Assembly: GCA_903970355.1 (NCBI GenBank)
Contig: CAJCIF010000393.1
Location: 1-5,341 of the forward strand
DNA: 5,341 bases
From: Actinomycetota bacterium
GTDB lineage: Bacteria; Cyanobacteriota; Vampirovibrionia; Obscuribacterales; Obscuribacteraceae
Direction of reading: 5' to 3'
The translations under genes and the position numbers were made by a program. Positions 1-5,341 of the stretch are shown here, one piece after another. A model generated the notes under the pieces. The model did not search any database. It had not been told where the DNA came from and worked only from the letters and a program-made list of their open reading frames with translations. Each line of letters starts with the position of its first letter. Position 1 is the first letter of the stretch.

Positions 1-146
1 TGCAGCCGGTCATCTCCGACCGGACCATGCATTTCCACCACGACAAACACCACGCAACCTACGTCAAGACGCTGAACGAGCTCTTGGAAAACCTTGAGCG
101 AAGGTGGATATTGCCAGAGGAGAAGGTGCGATTTCTCATTAAGTGA
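1..146 (+). pseudogene. Fe/Mn superoxide dismutase N-terminal fragment, cut off and fused to recJ DNA
   Basis: Read from base 3, the plus strand gives QPVISDRTM, then HFHHDKHHATYVKTLNELLE. This is the N-terminal helical hairpin of Fe/Mn superoxide dismutase, and the HHDKHH/YV block carries a metal-ligand histidine. The match ends near base 89. The frame then continues through non-SOD codons, which are the antisense of RecJ, to TGA at 144-146. The gene's start lies left of the window and the rest of the enzyme is absent. In the SOD part 24 of 27 codons (3-83) end in G or C, and bases 1-90 are 56% G+C against 47% for 91-180, so the source looks like a higher-G+C genome. A chance match this good to a conserved signature is very unlikely. 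I infer a chimeric junction rather than a working gene. Confidence 0.7.
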
Positions 147-2207
147 GCTTCTGTCCAGGACTTCAAAGTCATTGGGTTTGCCGAATGACTCAGCAAATAT
201 GCCAAGGTCTTTTCCAAATTTCTCAAGCGCCTTACTCAATACAGAAGTTGATCCGCGGTGATCGCGCAGATCTCTCCAGGTGCATGGCCGTGCTGCAATT
301 TTTTCGGCGGGGCGAACAACAGCACTAATTTGCTGTGCCGATTCCAATACAGAATCTGGTTCGTTATCGGAAACAACAGCTTTCAATTCTTCAATTACAC
401 TGGTTGCTGCGGCAACAGCCTTAGACCGAAAAGTATCTGAGAGCACCGTACTGTCTGGTTCCTGGGTGTAACGCCAATCGAGAACAATCAGTTGCAGTCG
501 GTCTCGGCCGTTATAGCTATTACATTCCGGTACGAAGGCAATATCAATTATGGAATCGGGTGACGGTGCTTTGTTTTGATAATTCCAGATGACGGCTTCG
601 AAATTGATGCCTGTTTCGTCATGCAAAAGGTTTAGTCGAACATGCTTCCCTTCTTTGCCGAGCAATCTCTCGCTGAGAGAGCGCACTTGTTTGAGAAGGA
701 ACACCGGTTTTTTATTAGCCATTCCAAATGGGGCCAACTTTGCAAAAGAGGTAACCATTTTCAGATCGACTTCATTGGCCGACACAGGCAGATCGATATC
801 TAGAACAGGCGCCGAAAGAGCATCGGGCTGCATTTTGTTGCAGGTGTCAACAATGGCTCTGGCAAGAACCTTGGCTTTATCGATTGCTACAGAAAATCCG
901 GCCGCCATTTTATGACCGCCCCATTTATGCAATAGCTGTTCGTTTGCCTTGAGCACGGCATAGAGATCGATGGCATCAACGCTGCGTGCCGAGCCTCTTA
1001 CAAGACCATCACCGTGATTTTCTTCTCCGATAAAAACGGGACGGTTGTATTTTTCAACTAAGCGCGATGCAACAATTCCAACCACACCGTGGTGCCAGTT
1101 GCTTTTGTAAATAACGATCCCTTTGTCTTTTTCGAGATCTATTCTGCTTGCAATCATTTGATCTGCTTCCAGAAAAATTTGTTCGCATATTTCCTGGCGC
1201 TTGGTGTTTTCTAATTGCAGTTGGTGAGCCAATTGTTCAGCTACTGATGCATCTTCAGTGGTGAGCAGTTCAACGGCAACTTTTGCATCGGCAAGGCGGC
1301 CAACGGCATTGATTCGCGGTGCAAGACCAAAGCCAACAACGTCAGTACTGCCATCAGACTTGCGCACTTGCGAGAGGAGAGCTTGTATGCCTGGTTTCTC
1401 CGAATTGAGAAGCCTCGGTAATCCGATTTGAACGAGATAACGATTTTCACGGATGAGAGGAACGAGATCTGCAATCATCCCCAACGTTACGTAGTCCAAT
1501 AGCGCCGGCACTCTTTCCGGAGAGCCCATATCAATGAGTAACGCTTCGCACACTTTATAAGCCACTCCCACACCGGGCAGATGAAAGAGTGGATGATCTT
1601 CGGGCAGCAGTTTGGGGTGAACAATGCCCACCGCTGGTGGTAGCAGTTCCGGCATGGAGTGGTGATCCAAAATAAGCGTATCTACGCCCAGGGATTTGCC
1701 GAAATTTACTTCTGCAAAATTTGATACACCACAATCACAAGTAATTATCAGCTTGGTGCGTTGCCGGCTGGCCAAAATGCTGAGCGCTTTTAAATTGAGG
1801 CCATAACCTTCTTCCGCTCGGTTCGGAATATAAAAATCGACCGCTGCGCCAAGATGACGAAGTACAGTAAGCAAAACTGATGTGCCGGTAATGCCATCCA
1901 CATCATAATCACCAAATACGGTTATATGTTCCTGGTTGGAAATAGCTTGTTTGATCCGCGCAATCGCTTTATCAACATCCGGCAATTCCATAGGGCTTGT
2001 CGCCGTATAGTGATCCGGATCGAGAAACGCTTTGGCAGATTCGCCGGAGGAAATACTGCGGCTTTGCAAAAGATGCGCAACGAGCTCTTCGCCAAGCGCT
2101 GCTGATAATATCTCTGTGTTTAGTTCTTCTTTCGATTTAACTCGCCAAATTTTGCCTCTAGCGGAGAGTCCTTTGGGAGATATTTCTCGTTGTAGGGATG
2201 TGGTCAT
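1..2207 (-). CDS. recJ: Single-stranded-DNA-specific exonuclease RecJ (long form, 3' end outside window)
   Basis: RecJ is a 5'-3' single-strand DNA exonuclease of the DHH phosphoesterase superfamily, acting in recombinational and mismatch repair. The frame starts at ATG 2207 and has no stop for 735 codons to the left edge; I checked every codon. Metal-binding motifs are in order: GDYDVDG (D100, D102, D104), CDCG (D158), LDHH (D181, H182, H183) and ADLVPL (D247). The DHHA1 part has WHHGVVGIVASR from W371 and GGHKMAAG at 430-437. An OB-like region follows, then an extension past about residue 560 containing LLLWQYPPS. E. coli RecJ is about 577 residues, so this is the long form, like B. subtilis YrvE or cyanobacterial RecJ. 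No Shine-Dalgarno is evident before the ATG. The last 25-30 residues (bases 1 to about 89) lie antisense to a superoxide dismutase fragment and may not be native. Confidence 0.95.
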   Translation of the reverse strand, partial: MTTSLQREISPKGLSARGKIWRVKSKEELNTEILSAALGEELVAHLLQSRSISSGESAKAFLDPDHYTATSPMELPDVDKAIARIKQAISNQEHITVFGDYDVDGITGTSVLLTVLRHLGAAVDFYIPNRAEEGYGLNLKALSILASRQRTKLIITCDCGVSNFAEVNFGKSLGVDTLILDHHSMPELLPPAVGIVHPKLLPEDHPLFHLPGVGVAYKVCEALLIDMGSPERVPALLDYVTLGMIADLVPLIRENRYLVQIGLPRLLNSEKPGIQALLSQVRKSDGSTDVVGFGLAPRINAVGRLADAKVAVELLTTEDASVAEQLAHQLQLENTKRQEICEQIFLEADQMIASRIDLEKDKGIVIYKSNWHHGVVGIVASRLVEKYNRPVFIGEENHGDGLVRGSARSVDAIDLYAVLKANEQLLHKWGGHKMAAGFSVAIDKAKVLARAIVDTCNKMQPDALSAPVLDIDLPVSANEVDLKMVTSFAKLAPFGMANKKPVFLLKQVRSLSERLLGKEGKHVRLNLLHDETGINFEAVIWNYQNKAPSPDSIIDIAFVPECNSYNGRDRLQLIVLDWRYTQEPDSTVLSDTFRSKAVAAATSVIEELKAVVSDNEPDSVLESAQQISAVVRPAEKIAARPCTWRDLRDHRGSTSVLSKALEKFGKDLGIFAESFGKPNDFEVLDRSSLNEKSHLLLWQYPPSLKVFQELVQRLDVGCVVFVVVEMHGPVGDDRL

Positions 2208-2221
2208 TTAATAGATATTTA

Positions 2222-2258
2222 GTGAAAGATGTGCAAAGTGCATACACTTTGGTGAAAG
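2222..2258. promoter_or_regulatory. Palindrome flanked by direct repeats, just upstream of recJ
   Basis: CAAAGTG (2234-2240) and CACTTTG (2245-2251) form a perfect 7-bp inverted repeat around the 4-base centre CATA. Two copies of GTGAAAG (2222-2228 and 2252-2258), exactly 30 bp apart, frame it. The block lies 15-51 bases upstream of the recJ ATG. It could be an operator for a dimeric regulator or a small hairpin in the recJ leader. The dyad and repeats are seen directly; the regulatory role is inference. Confidence 0.35.
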
Positions 2259-2336
2259 TTGAATATACAAAAGGCACCGCATGCGATGCGCCACCTTCAG
2301 GCATATCGCTAGAATACTTCAAGCCATCAGCAATTG

Positions 2337-2374
2337 GGAATTAATTCCGTATCCGGTACAAGATCAATACGGAA
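2337..2374. repeat. Overlapping palindrome and hairpin after the 101-residue gene
   Basis: TTCCGTAT (2345-2352) and ATACGGAA (2367-2374) are perfect 8-bp arms around a 14-base loop. They begin 17 bases past the minus-strand gene's stop. The left arm overlaps a perfect 12-bp palindrome GGAATTAATTCC (2337-2348), so the two folds exclude each other. On the minus strand the hairpin is followed by TTAATT rather than a clean T-run. It is therefore a poor intrinsic terminator, but it may still protect or end the transcript of the membrane-protein gene. Confidence 0.4.
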
Positions 2375-2390
2375 AAGGGCTCCCATTAGT

Positions 2391-2696
2391 TCAATCAGGT
2401 TTGTTCTTTTTCGGATCGCGAACTTCGTAGATGCTTTTTGGCTTAGTTACTCTCGGCCAGTTGGTCAGATCCCACTCAACAATCGTGGTAATCACCGGCG
2501 GTTTTGGCCAGGGCAAGGCCCAGCCGGCCACCCACATCATTGGCAGAAGCAAAACATGCAGGCACATAGCGACGAGCAGTGCCTCCAAGAGCAATGTTTG
2601 GGAAGCGAACCATTGCCAGAAGCTGTGGTTCCATTCCGGGCGTTTTGCGCTCAGCTTAGCCAATAAATCTTTGTTGCTTTTGTTGGCAGTATCCAC
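2391..2696 (-). CDS. Small single-span membrane protein with TonB-like N-terminus
   Basis: This 101-residue protein has a polar N-terminus (1-30), one long hydrophobic segment (about 33-60) and a soluble tail rich in proline and charge. The segment contains LEALLVAMCLHVLLLP with H47 inside it, followed by WPKPPVITTIVEWDL. TonB/ExbD-partner proteins typically have one N-terminal helix carrying an in-membrane histidine, then a proline-rich stretch, so the N-terminus resembles an energy transducer. There is no TonB C-terminal domain, and the tail ends in lysines (DPKKNKPD), so the resemblance is only suggestive. The start is GTG at 2696, the only accepted start codon after the in-frame stop at 2751-2753; it has no strong ribosome-binding site. 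The gene lies upstream of recJ in the same direction and is divergent from the secreted-protein operon. I do not recognise a named family. Confidence 0.6.
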   Translation of the reverse strand: MDTANKSNKDLLAKLSAKRPEWNHSFWQWFASQTLLLEALLVAMCLHVLLLPMMWVAGWALPWPKPPVITTIVEWDLTNWPRVTKPKSIYEVRDPKKNKPD

Positions 2697-2752
2697 TTCT
2701 AAACACGTGTCCGTGAGTGATAGTATGAAGGTTATTTCAACAGCCTCATATC
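2697..2752. promoter_or_regulatory. Divergent intergenic region with candidate promoter and 8-bp palindrome
   Basis: The 56-base gap between divergent start codons should carry promoters for both directions. On the plus strand TGATAGTAT (2718-2726) matches an extended -10 element (TGn plus TAGTAT). It would place a transcript start near 2733 and give a leader of about 20 bases to the ATG at 2753. No good -35 lies at the usual distance, which is acceptable for an extended -10. ACACGTGT (2703-2710) is a perfect 8-bp palindrome and a possible operator centre. No minus-strand promoter is clear. Confidence 0.3.
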
Positions 2753-3493
2753 ATGTATTTTCCCAATATACATCGCCATGGCTTTTCGAGAGCTCTCGCA
2801 GCGGGCTGCTTTTGCTTGTTCGCGGCGCTGGCCGTTGTTCCGGCGGAATCTGAAGACGAAATTTACGGACCGATAAACCTCTTTAAAACCATGAAAACGC
2901 CTTTTGGTACAAACGGCGCACCGGATGCAAAGGGATCCGGCGATGAAGATGCGCTCGGTCTCATTCAACTTAATGCACCTGAGGCTCGTCCGGCACGGGT
3001 CAGCCTTAACGATAGGCTCACCGGTGGTCCGAGAATGTTTTTACCCGATCGCATGACCATAGGACATACGTCTGAGTTTTTGATAAAAGCACCGCCAGGC
3101 AGCAAAGTGGCGATTGCTATGGCCGATAAAGACAAAGGTGCCAAACCTATCTGTGGAAAAACTTTGAGACTGGGAGCGGATCGTAAACTTGTGGCGGTGG
3201 GTGTCGTACCGGAAACCGGATTGATCAACCTCTTTGTAGAAGCTCCGATTCAAGGCGATCTCATTGGTGAACAGTTGTTTTTCGAAGGTGCAGTTTGGAC
3301 AAAACCTGATTTCAGCGATTTGCGAATTGCATCTTGCATACCATCCCAAAAGACAGGCACTGAAGATAACGGAGTAATTGTTGCTGCCGATGTCGAGCAT
3401 AAAGATGAAGGTTTTTTCCAGCTCGGAAAGACCAAGCCGACTATCAATCTTCAGGACAACAAGCCTGGCACACCTTATATAGGTAAACCCTAG
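2753..3493 (+). CDS. Secreted protein of unknown function, first gene of the plus-strand operon
   Basis: This 246-residue protein has a Sec-type signal peptide: basic residues at 7-13, hydrophobic core at about 14-29 and a likely cut after VPA (29-31). The export target is the periplasm or outside. Residues 35-92 are acidic and Gly/Pro-rich and probably flexible. Residues 93-195 look like a beta-sandwich: alternating hydrophobic strands such as SEFLIKAPPGSKVAIAMA and LINLFVEAPIQGDLIGEQLF with Gly-containing turns. C134 and C195 are the only cysteines in the mature part and could form a disulphide. The Lys/Pro-rich tail ends in PYIGKP. The ATG at 2753 is the only start after an in-frame stop at 2726-2728, but no Shine-Dalgarno precedes it. 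The next gene follows after 12 bases, so they are probably co-transcribed. I do not recognise a family; the fold is inference from strand patterning. Confidence 0.8.
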   Translation: MYFPNIHRHGFSRALAAGCFCLFAALAVVPAESEDEIYGPINLFKTMKTPFGTNGAPDAKGSGDEDALGLIQLNAPEARPARVSLNDRLTGGPRMFLPDRMTIGHTSEFLIKAPPGSKVAIAMADKDKGAKPICGKTLRLGADRKLVAVGVVPETGLINLFVEAPIQGDLIGEQLFFEGAVWTKPDFSDLRIASCIPSQKTGTEDNGVIVAADVEHKDEGFFQLGKTKPTINLQDNKPGTPYIGKP

Positions 3494-3505
3494 ATTGCTA
3501 TTGAA

Positions 3506-5035
3506 ATGAAAGTCTCGTTACTGCCTATTGATGATCGTCCAGTTACGTATCTTTGGCCGCAAGTGTTAGCCAGGGTTGCGGGCGTTCAGGTGGATGTGCC
3601 ACCACGGGCAATACTCGGATCGTTAGAACGATTGGCAGACTCAGCCACATTGACAGATTGGATCACCCAACAATTCGCGAAATCTGATACCAACGCACAC
3701 TTGATGTGTGTGGACAGTGTCCTCTACGGTGGGTTGATTCCGTCACGCCGCAGTGCCGAAACACAAGAGGAAGTTGAGCAGCGCTTGCATAACGTTTTTG
3801 GCAAACCTAAACCAATTCGCAAAGGTGAAGGAATGACACAGCGTGGACGGGCTGATGTGTTTGCCCAGTCTTCCATAATGCGGATATCCGATAATTACGA
3901 TGCCACAGAAGAAAAAAAATATTGGGAACGTTATGGTCGAGAAATATTTGCATGGTCTGAAATCATGCACCGATTGGCCGTGGAAAGAGAAGTGAGCAAC
4001 GGCAGACTGGAACAGTTTGAGGCGAAGGTGCCGGCCGAAATTCGAGCAGACTATCTTCAAACCCGTCGAAGAAACTTCTCTATCAACAAACAGCTAGTCG
4101 AATATGTGCCAAGCCAGAAAATTCAAAGACTGGTATTTAGCCAAGATGATTCCGGTGCCTTTGGTTTAAATGTGTTGGAGAAGGAAAGGCTGTTAAAACT
4201 GGCGCAGTCGCTCAATGTTCAAGAGCAAGTAGCATTGTATGCCGGTGCTGATGAAGTCCTTGGCACGTTGCTTGCATATGCTCTTATTCGTTTTGCTGTA
4301 CGCAATGGTGAACGCAAGCCAAAATGTGCTGTTCTTTATACAAATGAGGATGGCGGTGAGCAGATAAGCCGCTATGAAGGTCAAAAAATTTCAGATAGCG
4401 TAGCCAGTCAATTGAAGGCATGCGGTATTGGCGTTGCACCAAATGCCGACGATATTGCCGAAGTTGATTTTGTTGTGATCGTTCATACAAGCGAAACAGT
4501 GCAAGGAGATCACATTACATTGCCTGGGTTGCAAGATTTGAGCAATGTGCCAACAAAGCAAGGTGTTGAGACGGCTATAGACTACTGTAATCGCATTGAA
4601 AAGCCGCTCGTCATCTGTGATGTCGCCTACGCGAATGGCTCTGATCCTCAATTAGTTGATGCCTTGTTGGATAGCAAGAACTTTCGAAATGTAATTGGCT
4701 ATGCCGGTTGGAACACTACCGGTAATACTATTGGTTCGGCACTTGCTCTTGCGGTAGCGCGCTGGTTTGCTACTTCCGTTGAACATAAAAATGATCTCGC
4801 GGATGCACATAAGGAAGCATTATTTATCAGACTGATGGATGATTGGGCTTATCAAACTGCTGTAAGGAAGCAACTGAATGGCAACGCAGACCCTTCTCGG
4901 ATTGCCGCTCTTATGCAACCATATGCAGAACGCGTCACAGCGGCCCTGGGGATAAAAGGCGGGGAAACGAGCTATGTGTTTCCCTGGAACCGAACTTTTG
5001 AAATAGAAATTGTACGAGGAGGTAGCGGCGCTTGA
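3506..5035 (+). CDS. DUF4127 family protein
   Basis: This 509-residue protein shows the hallmarks of DUF4127 (Pfam PF13552), whose biochemical role is unknown to me. In order: LLPIDDRPVTY (5-15), VPPRAILG (31-38), D70 with SVLYGGLIPSRR (71-82), RISDNYD (126-132), FSQDDSGAFG (211-220), YAGADEVLGTLLA (245-257), VIVHTSE (324-330), CDVAYANGSD (371-380) and GYAGWNTTGNTIGSALA (398-414). The repeated conserved Asp, Arg and Asn residues in short loops look like an enzyme active site, but that is inference. There is no signal peptide or membrane span, so it is probably cytoplasmic. Length is normal for the family and the frame is intact. It starts 12 bases after the secreted-protein stop. The ATG sits directly before the conserved LLPIDDRP strand, which supports the start, although the ribosome-binding site is poor. 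It overlaps the next gene by four bases. Confidence 0.93.
   Translation: MKVSLLPIDDRPVTYLWPQVLARVAGVQVDVPPRAILGSLERLADSATLTDWITQQFAKSDTNAHLMCVDSVLYGGLIPSRRSAETQEEVEQRLHNVFGKPKPIRKGEGMTQRGRADVFAQSSIMRISDNYDATEEKKYWERYGREIFAWSEIMHRLAVEREVSNGRLEQFEAKVPAEIRADYLQTRRRNFSINKQLVEYVPSQKIQRLVFSQDDSGAFGLNVLEKERLLKLAQSLNVQEQVALYAGADEVLGTLLAYALIRFAVRNGERKPKCAVLYTNEDGGEQISRYEGQKISDSVASQLKACGIGVAPNADDIAEVDFVVIVHTSETVQGDHITLPGLQDLSNVPTKQGVETAIDYCNRIEKPLVICDVAYANGSDPQLVDALLDSKNFRNVIGYAGWNTTGNTIGSALALAVARWFATSVEHKNDLADAHKEALFIRLMDDWAYQTAVRKQLNGNADPSRIAALMQPYAERVTAALGIKGGETSYVFPWNRTFEIEIVRGGSGA
5017..5023 (+). promoter_or_regulatory. Shine-Dalgarno AGGAGGT that fixes a TTG start
   Basis: AGGAGGT is a full anti-16S match located eight bases before TTG 5032-5034, inside the last codons of the DUF4127 gene. 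It is the only strong ribosome-binding site in the window. It selects a rare TTG start at a TTGA stop/start overlap, which suggests translational coupling between the two genes. Confidence 0.8.
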
Positions 5036-5341
5036 ATTGCAAATTGCGAATTTGTGCAATTGCGTTATTGAGCATTCCGCTTTTTCTCAATTCTGCAGTT
5101 CTGGGCAAGCAGCAGCAAGCCGAAACGTGGGAAACACTGGATAAGCGCCTGAAGCAACAGGTCTTTCAAGTGAATGTAGGCTTAAAAATGAGAGTGAAAC
5201 CGGGACTCTGGGCCCAGCTCACTGACACATCTCCCAAATACCACTATCCGGTTTTCACAACTTCGAAAGAAGATCCGGGCTACAGAGTTGTTGGCAAAGG
5301 ATCTACATTTCCGATAGTGACCCGCAGCCAATCCGGCAGGG
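5032..5341 (+). CDS. Secreted protein, N-terminal part only (possible trypsin-like protease)
   Basis: The frame is open for 103 codons from TTG 5032 to the right edge. It begins with a clear signal peptide: basic start (K4, R6), hydrophobic core at about 7-20 and a likely cut after AVLG (22-25). A charged helical stretch follows (KQQQAETWETLDKRLKQQ, 26-43). Then come VFQVNVGLKMRV and, later, GYRVVGKGSTFPIV. Strands of this kind, ending in a V-G-x-G-S-x-F-P-I/V block, resemble the N-terminal barrel of bacterial trypsin-like serine proteases just before the catalytic His. The catalytic residues would lie outside the window, so this assignment is tentative. TTG is chosen because of the AGGAGGT eight bases upstream and because the signal peptide starts there; the first in-frame ATG is beyond residue 50. 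The start overlaps the DUF4127 stop by four bases (TTGA). Confidence 0.8.
   Translation, partial: MNCKLRICAIALLSIPLFLNSAVLGKQQQAETWETLDKRLKQQVFQVNVGLKMRVKPGLWAQLTDTSPKYHYPVFTTSKEDPGYRVVGKGSTFPIVTRSQSGR

Larger units (their letters stand above)
2208..2390. other. Non-coding spacer between recJ and the upstream membrane-protein gene
   Basis: This is 183 bases without a credible gene on either strand. Both flanking genes are on the minus strand, so it holds the 3' end of the 101-residue gene and the 5' region of recJ. It is notable for four separate small dyads, listed individually where clear. A weak terminator-like element on the minus strand is also visible: GGCGC and GTGCC arms (2289-2293 and 2274-2278, one G-U pair) around a 10-base loop, followed by TTTTG (2269-2273). 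I could not find a convincing -35/-10 pair for recJ. Confidence 0.6.

Noticed and set aside
143..915. Plus-strand reading frames of 60-108 codons (143-328, 258-440, 280-471, 589-915)
   Set aside because: They lie antisense within the recJ frame, have no recognisable motifs or ribosome-binding sites, and are shadows of the recJ codons.
1241..1474. Minus-strand 77-codon frame
   Set aside because: It overlaps recJ on the same strand in another frame, inside the region encoding the conserved core.
75..2089. 11-base direct repeat AACGAGCTCTT at 75-85 and 2079-2089
   Set aside because: It sits in coding sequence at both places with no extension; one copy lies at the suspected chimera junction, but the match is short enough to be chance.
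2214..2235. TTGCAC and TATTAA as a recJ promoter on the minus strand, 17 bp apart
   Set aside because: The -10 would abut the ATG and place the transcript start inside the gene.
2769..2812. Lipoprotein signal (AAGC at residues 16-19 of the 246-residue protein)
   Set aside because: The cysteine lies at the start of the hydrophobic core rather than at its end, and the -3 residue is not typical; a standard signal peptide with a later cut fits better.
2334..2853. Plus-strand frames 2334-2666 and 2431-2853
   Set aside because: They are antisense to the 101-residue membrane-protein gene, and the second also runs into the secreted-protein gene out of frame. They show no domain-like composition.
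3912..3919. Run of eight A bases inside the DUF4127 gene, possible slippage site
   Set aside because: The frame is intact on both sides and conserved motifs continue after it, so nothing shows programmed frameshifting.
2732..4060. Minus-strand frames at 2732-2968, 2965-3228, 3041-3400, 3250-3447 and 3743-4060
   Set aside because: All are antisense to the secreted-protein or DUF4127 genes and show no protein-like features.

Overview
The window reads like ordinary chromosome from a bacterium of moderate G+C (about 47% where I counted it). It has long intact genes, short spacers and no mobile elements, RNA genes or CRISPR. The main taxonomic clues are a long-form RecJ with a C-terminal extension like those of cyanobacteria and Firmicutes, and a DUF4127 protein. 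A non-photosynthetic relative of Cyanobacteria (Melainabacteria/Obscuribacterales type) is my best guess, but it is low confidence.

Layout. Positions 1-2207 are filled by one minus-strand reading frame, recJ, which is open for 735 codons and runs off the left edge. Its 5' flank (2208-2390) is non-coding and rich in small inverted repeats. Upstream of that, also on the minus strand, is a 101-residue membrane protein (2391-2696) with a TonB-like N-terminus but no TonB C-terminal domain. A 56-bp divergent spacer (2697-2752) separates it from a plus-strand, operon-like run of three genes. These are a secreted 246-residue protein of unknown function (2753-3493), a DUF4127 protein (3506-5035), and the start of a second secreted protein (5032 to the right edge). 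The last begins with TTG, overlaps the previous stop by four bases and has a perfect AGGAGGT ribosome-binding site. The two secreted proteins flanking a conserved protein of unknown function suggest a small envelope or extracellular module, though nothing in the sequence fixes its job.

The strangest point is the left end. On the plus strand, bases 3 to about 89 encode an unmistakable piece of Fe/Mn superoxide dismutase, including the metal-ligand motif FHHDKHH. Its G+C and third-codon-position G+C are much higher than the neighbouring DNA, and it lies antisense to the end of the recJ frame. It is best explained as a foreign fragment joined inside the 3' part of recJ, either an assembly or cloning chimera or a real recombination junction near 69-90. 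The final ~25-30 residues of the recJ frame are therefore doubtful.
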